This document shows positions 1-7,758 of a stretch of DNA of 64,000 bases, piece by piece. The notes beneath the pieces are model-generated. The model made no database searches, was not told where the DNA came from, and saw only the letters and a program-made list of their open reading frames with translations. Positions within the stretch are counted from its first letter, which is position 1; every line of letters starts with the position of its first letter. A program made the position numbers and the translations under genes. Origin of the DNA: Streptomyces sp. P9-A4 (GTDB lineage Bacteria > Actinomycetota > Actinomycetes > Streptomycetales > Streptomycetaceae); assembly GCF_036634195.1 (NCBI RefSeq), contig NZ_JAZIFY010000001.1, positions 1 through 64,000 of the forward strand, given 5' to 3'.

Positions 1-60
1 CCCGTCGCGGTATGCCTGGTGGATGGTGCCGCGCTTGCCGTGGCACACGTCGCGGGCGAG
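1..60 (-). pseudogene. Tn3-family transposase fragment (TnpA C-terminal region)
   Basis: Read on the minus strand from base 60, this stretch encodes about 20 residues containing the motif HGKRGTIHQAYRDG. That resembles the strongly conserved C-terminal part of Tn3-family TnpA, just ahead of the usual MEDQLGALGLV segment. The frame runs off the left edge of the window. An in-frame TAG at 61-63 blocks it on its upstream side, exactly where the next insertion sequence begins, so the N-terminal part is absent here. The fragment is very short, and the family call rests on recalled conservation rather than a search. Confidence 0.5.
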
Positions 61-142
61 CTAAGCTTGACGTTTAACGTTTCAGGCTGAACAACGCCTC
101 AATCTCCCGACGGTCTGGGGGCCGGGGCTCGGAATCCCTGGA

Positions 143-691
143 TCAGTTGGTTTTGCCGATGGTGCTGCGGGCCGCGAGGCGGAATTCCTTGACGGCTTCG
201 TAGAGGTTCCGCTCTCGTTCGGCGGCAAGGTCGAGGTCTTCGGCCTTGTGGGTGGTGTTTCCCGCGTGGGCGTTCTCGGCCATCCGTCGCATGATGTGTG
301 AGAGGTTGCCGGAGGCGACGGTGACGCGTTCCGCGACTTCCGCGAGAAGTGCCGGCCCTTCGAGGATGACGATTTCGCAGGCGCGGTGGACCTCTCGGGC
401 CAGGGTGATGAAGCGGCTTATCTTCTCGTCGATGTCCGGCGGGTCGGGTTGGTCTGAACGCAGGGCGTCAAGGACGGCGTCCATGGCAATGTCACGGTCG
501 TGGAGAGCGCTGAGGTAGCCGGCGTATGCGTCGCGGCGATGCTGGCGACTCCATTGCGCGTGCTGGGACCGTGCCTGAGCACGGCCGTTGACGATTGCGG
601 CCCCGAGTGTGGTGGCGGAGCCGACGGCGGCGCCCAGCAGTGCGGCAAGTCCTGAGTCCATGGGCCCTAGTCTGCCGTTCTCGCTGTTCAT
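143..691 (-). CDS. Membrane-anchored helical protein, IS passenger
   Basis: This 182-residue protein has one hydrophobic N-terminal segment (about residues 12-35, rich in Ala, Gly and Leu). A long charged helical region rich in Arg, Glu and Ala follows, likely coiled coil and cytoplasmic. No enzymatic motif is visible. The start at 691 overlaps the transposase stop codon (TGA 690-688) as ATGA, which suggests translational coupling. A second ATG at 661 would give 172 residues and may be the better biological start. Similar one-helix, coiled-coil proteins of unknown role are common in Streptomyces. It lies inside the terminal repeats of the element, so it probably travels with it. No function can be assigned. 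Confidence 0.6.
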   Translation of the reverse strand: MNSENGRLGPMDSGLAALLGAAVGSATTLGAAIVNGRAQARSQHAQWSRQHRRDAYAGYLSALHDRDIAMDAVLDALRSDQPDPPDIDEKISRFITLAREVHRACEIVILEGPALLAEVAERVTVASGNLSHIMRRMAENAHAGNTTHKAEDLDLAAERERNLYEAVKEFRLAARSTIGKTN

Positions 692-2217
692 CCTGTTCGC
701 CGGGGCTTCGTCCCCTTCTTGTGGTGTGCGGGTCGGGTATAGGACTCGCCGGTGGCGAGGACCCGACCGACGTCGTAGCGGGTGGCGGGCCGCCTGTTCT
801 TCGAGCCGGGCGGGCGGCCGGGGCCGGGCCGTGTCGGTTTCGGTGCACCGGCTGGCGTGCCCGTCTTCGCGTGGAGGTTCCTGAACCCCCGGCGGACCCG
901 GGCAGGGGTGAGTCTGTTCGGTTCCGCTGGTCGTTCCCATGGCCGGCGCAGGTCCCGTGCGAGGGGTCGGGCGAGGCGAAGTTGGGCGTGTGCGGCCAGG
1001 ACGAGCCAGGTCCAGCGGTCGGCCGCGCCGGAGTCCCGGAGCCTGGGTCGAGTCCACCCGAGAGTCTGCTTCAGGAAGCGGAAGGTGTGCTCCACGTCGA
1101 ACCGTCGCAGGAATGCCTGCCAGCATCGATCCACGTCCTCGGGGCGGGCACCGGTCCGGGACCACCACAGCCACACGGGCTTGTTCACCCCACCGCTGGG
1201 CAGTTTCGCGACCGTCAACCGGATCACCGTGCCTTCGATGATCGGCAAGGGGCCCTCGTGATCGAGCCACGCCGCCCGCCGGGTCAGCCGGGGATGCAGC
1301 CGGTCCCACGCCTGGGCGGTCGCTGTGCCGTACCTGTCGGTATCGGTCGCGGTCACCACCGCCACCTCGCCCCAGGTGTCGGGCCGCCCGAACACGAACT
1401 CGCCGCCGTGCTTGGGCGGGCGCCCGCCGCAGGGCGGGCAGATCCACGGCACAGGGACCGACTTGCGCATCACCCGGTCCGACCGGAGCCGCCCCAGCAC
1501 TTCGACCGGCAGGTCAGCCAGGAGGTGGGCGATGCGGGGAGCGTCATAGCCGGCGTCCAGCACGACCAAGACGTCCGGGTCACCGGCCTGCCACTGGCTG
1601 GCTGCCACGAGGCGTTCGATGACCTCACGGACCTGGTCGGCGGTGACCGCGGCCAGGTCCGCGCCGGGCTCCAGCCGGATCGCGTCCAACAGCGCGGTCC
1701 ACGAGGTCCGGCCGGTCTCCAGCGCGGCGACGATCGAGTACGGCCAGCCGGGCACCATCTGGTGCTTGCCCAGACCGCGGCCGAAGGTGTGGCAGAACGA
1801 GCGGTCCGAGCAGGTGTCCGCGTCCGGCCGCAGCCACGGGGAGACGTCCACCGCCAGCACCAACCGGCCGTCACGGGCCCGGGGCAGCGGCACGCCGGCC
1901 AGAGTCCGGCGCAGCCGGGCGACGTCCATCCGGCCTTGGTTGAGTCCGAGATACAGGGCACCGTGCCCGCGTCGATGCTCGGGGGCGAGAGCCAGGTCCA
2001 CGAGCGTGCGGACCGGTCCTTCGGTACAGAGCAAGGCGTCGCAAAGCTCGAACAGGGCGTCGCTCCGGGATACAAGGCACTTGTACAGCTCCGACCGGAA
2101 CCCTGTCACCGCCACGAACGCGTCTTGTCGAACTTCGTGCTTGACCAGTTCCACGATCCCGGCCTCCGCGCCGCAGCAACCCTTCCCCACAGGATCAGGC
2201 TCCGGCCGCGCGTACAT
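688..2217 (-). CDS. DDE transposase (IS4/IS701-like, NF041680-type)
   Basis: A 509-residue transposase of the DDE/RNase H-fold superfamily. Visible landmarks are an N-terminal helical domain (SDALFELCDALLC), the first catalytic Asp in LVLAVDVSPWLRPDA, a second in VVLDAGYDA, and a C-terminal Glu region in DVEHTFRFLKQTLGWTRPRLR, the Y/E-containing segment typical of IS4-type enzymes. The tail is Arg- and Pro-rich with a GRPPGSKN stretch. The start at 2217 (MYARPEP) was chosen because homology-like sequence begins shortly after it. The frame is open further upstream to 2376, but that part runs through the terminal repeat. It looks intact, so the element may still be active. Confidence 0.8.
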   Translation of the reverse strand: MYARPEPDPVGKGCCGAEAGIVELVKHEVRQDAFVAVTGFRSELYKCLVSRSDALFELCDALLCTEGPVRTLVDLALAPEHRRGHGALYLGLNQGRMDVARLRRTLAGVPLPRARDGRLVLAVDVSPWLRPDADTCSDRSFCHTFGRGLGKHQMVPGWPYSIVAALETGRTSWTALLDAIRLEPGADLAAVTADQVREVIERLVAASQWQAGDPDVLVVLDAGYDAPRIAHLLADLPVEVLGRLRSDRVMRKSVPVPWICPPCGGRPPKHGGEFVFGRPDTWGEVAVVTATDTDRYGTATAQAWDRLHPRLTRRAAWLDHEGPLPIIEGTVIRLTVAKLPSGGVNKPVWLWWSRTGARPEDVDRCWQAFLRRFDVEHTFRFLKQTLGWTRPRLRDSGAADRWTWLVLAAHAQLRLARPLARDLRRPWERPAEPNRLTPARVRRGFRNLHAKTGTPAGAPKPTRPGPGRPPGSKNRRPATRYDVGRVLATGESYTRPAHHKKGTKPRRTG

Positions 2218-2285
2218 CCCGTGAACTGGGGAAACCCGGACAAGTTCGAGCCCCGTTCGACGGCAGACATTAAACGGCAAGCTAA

Positions 2286-2300
2286 GGGCCTGTCCCGTAA
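2286..2300. repeat. IS5-type terminus (GGGCCTGTCCCGTAA)
   Basis: The sequence GGGCCTGTCCCGTAA begins immediately at the right-hand CTAAG duplication. It is nearly the inverse of TTACGGGACAGCCC at 6029-6042, differing by one extra C. It therefore looks like the left terminus of an IS5-type element whose matching right terminus lies 3.7 kb away, beyond an IS110 element and two unrelated genes. Whether the two ends belonged to one element cannot be settled here. Confidence 0.45.
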
Positions 2301-2365
2301 CTGGGCGGTGCTGCCTTGTCGATCCCGGATCGGACCGTGTCGGTGGCTGGTGACAGGATCGCGGG

Positions 2366-2989
2366 GTGCTGATCAAGGGATATGACGTCGGCCCGTTGGT
2401 GGCAGGCGAGTCACTGCTGGTCCACCCGGGCTTCTGGTCGAACTACCTTCTGGCGATGTGTAGCGACGGGGGGTGTGCTGAGCGGCCGGTTCCGGAGTGG
2501 TTTGGTGAGGATGGCGCCGATGTCGATGCCCTGTCCGAGGTTCTCTTCGATCCTGAACGCTGGCCGGTGTTCAGGGTGCCGGCAGAAGACGGCCCCGGAG
2601 CCGTGGTGATCTACCGCAACCTGGATGGCGACTACGGCACCGACTACCTCCTCACCCATCCAGGCAGAAGCTACGTCGAGCAGATCGCCAGCTGGGACGG
2701 AGACTTCTCCGGCACTGGGCTGACATGGCGCGAACTGATCCGGATCGCCGACAGCCCGTCCTTTGCGGCCGAAGGCGTCCAGGACACGGCCATCCGCTTC
2801 CTGCTGCTACTTCCCCTCCTCACCGACCCGGACGTGCCGGAAACAGCATCGGCGAGGCTTACGGCCGCCCTGGCCGTAGCCGGCGCGCCGCAAGACACCG
2901 CCTCCATCACGGCGGAGCATCTGCTGGCCCACCTCACGAGGAGATCTCGACACGACCCCACGTGGGCGTCTCCGCTGAGCGGCAGCTGA
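2366..2989 (+). CDS. Uncharacterised 207-residue protein
   Basis: A 207-residue soluble acidic protein with a GTG start preceded by AGGA at 7 bp. It has no signal peptide or membrane helix. Tryptophan- and aspartate-rich segments (HPGFWSNYL, DPERWPVFRVP, YRNLDGDYGTDYLL) suggest a mixed alpha/beta fold, and the C-terminal half is predominantly helical. It resembles hypothetical Streptomyces proteins found near mobile or toxin-immunity loci, but no family could be named. It sits between two insertion sequences, so it may be stranded chromosomal DNA or cargo. The role is unknown. Confidence 0.6.
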   Translation: MLIKGYDVGPLVAGESLLVHPGFWSNYLLAMCSDGGCAERPVPEWFGEDGADVDALSEVLFDPERWPVFRVPAEDGPGAVVIYRNLDGDYGTDYLLTHPGRSYVEQIASWDGDFSGTGLTWRELIRIADSPSFAAEGVQDTAIRFLLLLPLLTDPDVPETASARLTAALAVAGAPQDTASITAEHLLAHLTRRSRHDPTWASPLSGS

Positions 2990-3477
2990 GAGGCGGGACG
3001 GTCGCCAGTCACCCCATGGAACGATCTTGGTGCGGCTGGTGTGACCACGGCGTCGGAGCCGTCCTATTCCGGTGATAGCGACAGCCGCGAGGGAGTCCCT
3101 CAACTGGCTGTTCGAGCACTGAACGATGGTCGCGGTGGCGGTCACGTGGGCGCCGGGCTGACGCCTTGAGCCGTCCGGGCGCTTGATTCCTCTATCCAGA
3201 GCGGCGGTGCCCGGCTCCCTCGCGATCGCCACCATCGTCAACACCACCTGCCTGAGCACTCGTTGGTGCTGGGTGCGAGCCCGCCGCACGGCGACCTCTC
3301 GACATGCCCGAGCCGCTTGAGCTCCAACGCAGACCGAGGCCCGTGGGGTGAGCTGGGCCACGAACAGCTACTGAGGTGGCGGACCGGCCGGTTGGCCGAG
3401 TCCTGGGATTAGGTCGCTACGTGGTTCCGCACGAGCTCGTGACCAGCACAAACACACAGCAGTACCGGGAGGGAACC
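2990..3477. other. Non-coding stretch upstream of IS110 transposase; candidate bridge RNA region
   Basis: No convincing gene is present. The interval contains several short inverted repeats, for example GAGGGA followed by TCCCTC around 3090-3105, and runs directly into the IS110 transposase ribosome binding site. IS110-family elements are known to encode a structured bridge RNA in the non-coding end beside their transposase, usually upstream of it in the IS110 group. This is the expected location. The element's outer boundary was not identified, since this family usually leaves no inverted repeats. Confidence 0.35.
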
Positions 3478-4707
3478 TTGATCTACTGCGGCATCGACTG
3501 GGCAGAGAAGACACACGACGTCGCCCTCGTCGACGAGACCGGCCAGCTCCTCGCCAAGCGCCACATCACCGACGACGCCACCGGCTACAAGATCCTCCTC
3601 GACCTGCTCGCCGAGTACGGCGACACCAGCGAGAACCCGATCCCGGTCGCCATCGAGACTTCCCGCGGACTACTCGTCGCCGTGCTGCGGACGGGCAGCC
3701 GGCCAGTGTTCGCGATCAACCCGGTGGCCGCCGCCCGCTACCGCGACCGCTACTCCGTCTCCCGCAAGAAATCCGACCCCGGCGACGCCCTGGTCCTGGC
3801 CAACATCCTCCGCACCGACATGCACGCCCACCGGCCCCTGCCCGACGACTCCGACCTCGCCCGAGCCGTCGCCGTCCTGGCCCGCGCCCAGCAGGACGCC
3901 ACCTGGAACCGCCAGCAGCTCGCCAACCAGCTCCGCTCCCTGCTGCGCGAGTATTACCCCGCCGTTCTGGCGGCGGCCGATGCCTGGAAGAACGGTCTGT
4001 GCCGGCCCGAGATCCGGGAACTGATGCGGGCAGCCCCGACGCCCACCCGCGCCGCCCGACTCACTCGGACCCAACTCCAGGCCGCCCTCAAGAGGGCTGG
4101 CCGTCAGCGCGGAATCGAGGCGGAAGCTGACCGCCTCCGCGAGGTCTTCCGATCCGAGTGGGCCCACCAGCCCGCGCTGGTCGAGGACGCTCTTGGCAAG
4201 CAGATGTTGGCCCTCCTTGTCCAGCTGGAGGCCGCCTGCACCGCCGCCGACCAGCTCGCCGAGGCAGTGGAGGAAGCGTTCCCCCAGCACCCGGACGCTG
4301 AGAGCATCCTCAGCTTCCCCGGCCTCGGCACCCAGCTCGGCGCCCGGCTGCTCGCCGAGATCGGAGACGACCGCAACCGTTTCGCTGACGCCTGCGGCCT
4401 CAAGGCATACGCCGGCTCGTCACCCATCACCAGAGCCTCCGGCAAGAAAACATCCATCACCCGCCGCTGGGTCAAGAACGACCGCCTCAACCACGCCGGC
4501 TACCTCTGGGCCTTCTCCTCAATCACCGCCTCACCCGGCGCCAAAGCCCACTACCGACGCCGCCGCGACCACGGAGACTGGCACGCATCAGCCCAGCGCA
4601 ACCTGTTCAACCGCATGATCGGACCGCTCTACCGCTGCCTCCAACACGGGACCCGCTTCGACGAAGCCGTCGCGTTCCCCACGGCCACCGAGGTTCTCGC
4701 GGCATGA
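3478..4707 (+). CDS. IS110-family transposase
   Basis: A 409-residue DEDD-type transposase/recombinase. The N-terminal RuvC-like domain shows the first acidic residue in CGIDWAEKTHDVALVD, a second in the IETSRG segment and the pair in KKSDPGDALVLANILR. The C-terminal IS116/IS110/IS902 domain contains LSFPGLGTQLGARLLAEIGD and AYAGSSPITRASGKK, with the catalytic serine region typical of the family. The start is the TTG at 3478, because a very strong GGGAGGGAA ribosome binding site (3467-3475) lies just ahead and the family normally begins M-x-x-G-I-D. The frame is open further upstream, but that part is not protein-like. It appears full length. Its stop is 6 bp from the end of the convergent PH-domain gene. 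Confidence 0.88.
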   Translation: MIYCGIDWAEKTHDVALVDETGQLLAKRHITDDATGYKILLDLLAEYGDTSENPIPVAIETSRGLLVAVLRTGSRPVFAINPVAAARYRDRYSVSRKKSDPGDALVLANILRTDMHAHRPLPDDSDLARAVAVLARAQQDATWNRQQLANQLRSLLREYYPAVLAAADAWKNGLCRPEIRELMRAAPTPTRAARLTRTQLQAALKRAGRQRGIEAEADRLREVFRSEWAHQPALVEDALGKQMLALLVQLEAACTAADQLAEAVEEAFPQHPDAESILSFPGLGTQLGARLLAEIGDDRNRFADACGLKAYAGSSPITRASGKKTSITRRWVKNDRLNHAGYLWAFSSITASPGAKAHYRRRRDHGDWHASAQRNLFNRMIGPLYRCLQHGTRFDEAVAFPTATEVLAA

Positions 4708-4713
4708 GTGCCG

Positions 4714-5178
4714 TCAGCCGCCGATCGCGCGCGACCAACGCTCATGGATGACGGACAACTTCCGCTCGAACTCGGCATCCCACATCCGGTTGGTGAAAGC
4801 CCCGGGAATCGCGAGCGAACGCCCACGGACCCGTACGACCTGCAAGTCCCACCAGGACCCACTACGCGTGAGGTGCCGTCGCTTCTCGATTCGGGTGATC
4901 TCGCTCCAGAGAACCGAGCGCCGGCTCACGAAGCTGCGGAACTCCATTCCATCCGCAGTCAAGCGCGTCCGACCGTATCCACGGTTGATCACGTAGAAGA
5001 CCGAGGCCAACCACGCAACACCGAAGCCACCGACCCACCACCATCGGTCTGATGTCAGCTCGGCCAGGCCCACCGCTACAGCCCCACCGGCAAAGACCAG
5101 CGTCAGGAAACCGGTCCACCACCAGTTCCTCCGCTGCTCGGCCTCGCTGAGACCGATGCACATATCGGATATGTTCAT
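4714..5178 (-). CDS. PH-domain-like membrane protein
   Basis: A 154-residue protein with two hydrophobic helices (about residues 21-40 and 48-66) separated by a short DRWWW loop. A beta-rich C-terminal domain follows (RLTADGMEFRSFVSRRSVLW, then WSEITRIEKRR) that resembles bacterial PH/YdbS-type domains. The start at 5178 (MNISDMC) gives a compact two-helix architecture; longer frames upstream enter IS DNA. Transposable elements close in on both sides: an IS110 transposase ends 6 bp past its stop, and an IS5-type gene begins about 60 bp upstream. Its promoter may therefore be lost. A cytoplasmic lipid- or membrane-associated role is inferred from the fold only. Confidence 0.65.
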   Translation of the reverse strand: MNISDMCIGLSEAEQRRNWWWTGFLTLVFAGGAVAVGLAELTSDRWWWVGGFGVAWLASVFYVINRGYGRTRLTADGMEFRSFVSRRSVLWSEITRIEKRRHLTRSGSWWDLQVVRVRGRSLAIPGAFTNRMWDAEFERKLSVIHERWSRAIGG

Positions 5179-5240
5179 GATGCTACCGACACGCGCTCGA
5201 ACAACGAACTCTCCAACTTGACGAGTTTGACGCCTGAGGT

Positions 5241-5979
5241 GTCTGGATAGCCCCGTTCTCCGGGCTGAGCCCGCGTGCCTTCGGGAAGCTGGTGACGGTT
5301 CTGCGGCGCCGAGGTGCGGACTTGGTCCGCAAGGGCGGGCCGTGGAGCCTTCCACTGGAGGACCGGGCATTGCTGGTTGCTGCGTACTGGCGAACGAACC
5401 TCACGATGCGGCAGCTTGCCCCGCTGTTCGGGGTGTCGAAGTCGGCGGCGGACCGGATCATCGACCGCCTCGGGCCGATGCTCGCGCTCCAGCCCCGAGC
5501 GGTTCGCCAAGGACGCCGTGCTCATCGTGGACGGCACTCTGGTCCCCACCCGCGACCACACCGTGGCCGAGCGGTCAAAGAACTACCGGTACTCCACCAA
5601 CCACCAGGTCGTCATCGACGCCGACACCCGCCTGGTCGTCGTGGTCGGCCGGCCGCTCGCCGGGAACCGCAACGACTGCAAGGCATGGGAGGAATCCGGC
5701 GCCAAATCCGTTGTGGGCAGGACGCTCACGATCGCCGACGGCAGCTATCCGGGCACCGGGCTCGTCATCCCCCACCGCCGCGAACGCGGCCAGACCGAAC
5801 TCCCGGACTGGAAAGAGGAACACAATATGTCCCACAAGCAGGTCCGGGCCCGCGTCGAGCACGTCTTCGCCCGCATGAAGACCTGGAAGATCCTCCGCGG
5901 CTGCCGCCTCAAAGGCGACGGCGTCCATCGCGCCATGCTCGGCATCGCACGGATGCACAACCTCGCCCTCGTCGGGTAG
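5241..5979 (+). pseudogene. IS5-family transposase, frameshifted
   Basis: Two frames together encode a typical IS5-type transposase. The first (from about 5253; possible GTG at 5292) gives the helix-turn-helix part, including LVAAYWRTNLTMRQLAPLFG and KSAADRIIDRLGPM. The second gives the DDE domain, with DAVLIVDGTLVPTRDHTVAE, GNRNDCKAWEESGAK, TIADGSYPGTG and the terminal HVFARMKTWKILRGCRLKGDG. The change from the first to the second frame falls at CCCC, 5493-5496, and needs a +1 shift. Relatives I recall read through here in one frame, so a small deletion and inactivation is more likely than programmed slippage. An upstream in-frame TGA at 5235 and the lack of a good start also suggest decay. 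Confidence 0.7.
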
Positions 5980-6028
5980 GCAAGCGGGCCGCACGGCGGC
6001 CCACTCCCCGCGGCGGCTCGGAGAGCAT

Positions 6029-6042
6029 TTACGGGACAGCCC
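6029..6042. repeat. Right terminus of IS5-type element (TTACGGGACAGCCC)
   Basis: This lies about 50 bp past the end of the IS5-type transposase frame. Reverse-complemented it reads GGGCTGTCCCGTAA, a typical outer end of this group, and matches 2286-2300 apart from one base. The next five bases (TTAAA) are the target duplication of the adjacent ISAzo13-type element, so that element inserted exactly at the edge of this one. Confidence 0.55.
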
Positions 6043-6047
6043 TTAAA

Positions 6048-7744
6048 GGGTCTGCCGATCATTAACCTGCCGCTTTGATCTTGCTGTTGGGGCTGTTGCT
6101 TTGGGCGGCCACTCGGGCTCGAAGGGCTGTCAGGGCGGTCGGTGGGATGATGGCCGGCGAGATGATGACGCCCTGTGCTTCAAGCAGTTTCCTGATCTTC
6201 AGCAGGGTGCGGTGCATTGCGGTGCGGCTGCTGTTGAACAGAACGGCAAGAGGTTCCGCGGCCAGGTTGACGCGCAGGTGGAGCACGGTGGCCAGGACCT
6301 GGTCGGCGAAGGTGAGGCGGGGTGGGCGTCCGCGGCGGCTGTCGCCTTCCACGGCCAGGGTGTGGATGAGGTTCTGCAACTGGTGTGGAGTCAGGCCCGT
6401 CAGTTCGGGGTCGGACAGCAGCGCCGAGTGCCACGGCGGTGTCGGTGGCCGGCCGTTGCGGGCTGCCGGGACGGCCAGGCTCGGCTGGGGGTGCAGGGCA
6501 TAGTTCCACTCGCCGTGGAAGGTGTGCCGGGTCAGCGGCAGGGCCGCCATCTCCGCGTCGCCGACACCGACGCCGGTGGGGTAGGTGTTGGTGTCCAGCT
6601 CGGCCTTCACCCGCAGTCCGGTGCGGGTGGTGGTCGCGGCGATCGACTCGAGGATGACTTCGTGGCTGGTCAGCGGGCGACCGCGCCAGTTCATCGTGAT
6701 GTGGGAGAAGAGCCGGTGCTCGATCTTGTTCCACTTCGACGTGCCCGGCGGCAGGTGGCAGACCGTGATGACCAGCCCGGTTTCCGCGGCCAGGCGGGCG
6801 AGGTGGAGTTTCCAGGCCCGGGTGCGATAGCCGTTGGACCCGCCCGCATCGGCGGTGATCAGCAGCCGGGAAGCTTGCGGGTAGTCGGCCCGGCCCTGAC
6901 CGTTCCACCAGCGTCGGATCGACTCCACCGCGAACGCGGCGGTGTCGTGGTCGGTGCCGACATTGACCCAGCCGGTGTTGGCCGCCAGGTCGTAGACGCC
7001 ATAAGGGATGGCCTTGCCCAGCAGCGGATCGGCGAAGTCGTGGACGCGGACCGGCACCGGATCGCCTGTGGGCCGCCAGGAACGGCCATGGTTGTGGAAG
7101 TCGCCGACCAGCTCTTTCTTCTTGGTGTCCACGCTGATCACCGGCTGGCCGGCATCCTGGTGATCACGTGCCTGCTCGCTGAGATACCGGAACTGGGCAT
7201 CCCGGTCGGCATGCTGGCTGCCCTCGAGCGTCTTGGCATTGGCCTGCAGCCGGAACCCCTCCTGCCGCAGCAGACCGGCAACGGTGTCCGCACCGACCCG
7301 GTGACCCTGACGGGTCAGCTCGGCCGCCAGCGTGCGGGTCGACTTCGTCGTCCACCGCAACGGCGACATCGGATCACCACGTTCGTCCGGCTCGACCAGG
7401 CTCAGCAGGGCACCCCGCAGTCCAGGGTCGAGGTCCGCGACGCGTTTGCGTCCGCCGCCCGGCCGCCGCACCCGCCCGGCCAGGAACTGGCCTGTCTCCA
7501 GGTCGGACATGCCCTTGCGAACCGTCGTCCCGCTCACCCCGGCCGCCCGGGCCACGGCCCGAATGCCGCCATGGCCCAGTCCTCGGGCCTCCGCGGCCAT
7601 CAGCAGCCGCCGCTGTCGTTCGTCCAGGTGTGGGAACAACACCGCGAACTTCACGGCAAGTTGATCACGAGTCTCGTCCGGGATGCGCATACGACACCAA
7701 CGAGCCCCAGCTCTGGAAGCAACACCTTGATGATCGGCAGACCC
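6048..7744. mobile_element. ISAzo13-type insertion sequence, complete
   Basis: A 1697-bp element bounded by perfect 15-bp terminal inverted repeats, GGGTCTGCCGATCAT at 6048-6062 and its complement at 7730-7744. It is flanked by the direct pentamer TTAAA at 6043-6047 and 7745-7749. One transposase gene fills almost the entire length, its stop codon touching the left repeat. Intact repeats and a matching duplication indicate a recent insertion. Confidence 0.88.
6062..7690 (-). CDS. ISAzo13-family transposase
   Basis: A 542-residue transposase with a Rhodopirellula-type DDE domain. The N-terminus has a helix-turn-helix (VARAAGVSGTTVRKGMSDLE) and a GGGRKRV linker. A second recognition-like segment (GLLRQEGFRLQANAKTLEG) precedes the catalytic core, which shows VISVDTKKKELVGDF, LLITADAGGSNGYRTRAWK and LPPGTSKWNKIEHRLFSHI with the closing Glu. 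Length and motifs match complete members. It is the only gene of the element and reads leftward; the ATG lies about 40 bp inside the right repeat. No internal stop is seen. Confidence 0.9.
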   Translation of the reverse strand: MRIPDETRDQLAVKFAVLFPHLDERQRRLLMAAEARGLGHGGIRAVARAAGVSGTTVRKGMSDLETGQFLAGRVRRPGGGRKRVADLDPGLRGALLSLVEPDERGDPMSPLRWTTKSTRTLAAELTRQGHRVGADTVAGLLRQEGFRLQANAKTLEGSQHADRDAQFRYLSEQARDHQDAGQPVISVDTKKKELVGDFHNHGRSWRPTGDPVPVRVHDFADPLLGKAIPYGVYDLAANTGWVNVGTDHDTAAFAVESIRRWWNGQGRADYPQASRLLITADAGGSNGYRTRAWKLHLARLAAETGLVITVCHLPPGTSKWNKIEHRLFSHITMNWRGRPLTSHEVILESIAATTTRTGLRVKAELDTNTYPTGVGVGDAEMAALPLTRHTFHGEWNYALHPQPSLAVPAARNGRPPTPPWHSALLSDPELTGLTPHQLQNLIHTLAVEGDSRRGRPPRLTFADQVLATVLHLRVNLAAEPLAVLFNSSRTAMHRTLLKIRKLLEAQGVIISPAIIPPTALTALRARVAAQSNSPNSKIKAAG

Positions 7745-7749
7745 TTAAA

Positions 7750-7758
7750 GACAGGCCC
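7750..7758. repeat. Remnant IS terminus GACAGGCCC
   Basis: Immediately outside the right TTAAA duplication the sequence reads GACAGGCCC, the complement of GGGCCTGTC. The same core opens the terminus at 2286 and the repeat at 61169. It probably marks the outer end of an older element into which the neighbouring ones inserted. No partner end is certain. Confidence 0.35.

Larger units (their letters stand above)
66..2281. mobile_element. IS4/IS701-like insertion sequence with passenger gene
   Basis: The left end (from base 66) and the reverse complement of the right end (from base 2281) match at 14 of 18 positions with the pattern CTTGnCGTTTAAnGTnT. These are imperfect terminal inverted repeats. 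Each end is flanked by the pentamer CTAAG (61-65 and 2282-2286), a likely target-site duplication. Inside lie one transposase gene and, downstream on the same strand, a second gene unrelated to transposition that ends about 80 bp inside the left repeat. At about 2.2 kb it is longer than a one-gene IS of this type needs. The exact ends are inferred from the repeats only. Confidence 0.6.

Noticed and set aside
595..2385. A 596-residue plus-strand open frame opposite the first transposase
   Set aside because: It is a shadow of the minus-strand transposase gene: composition is Pro/Arg/Gly/Val-rich with no domain cues, and the opposite strand shows clear DDE motifs.
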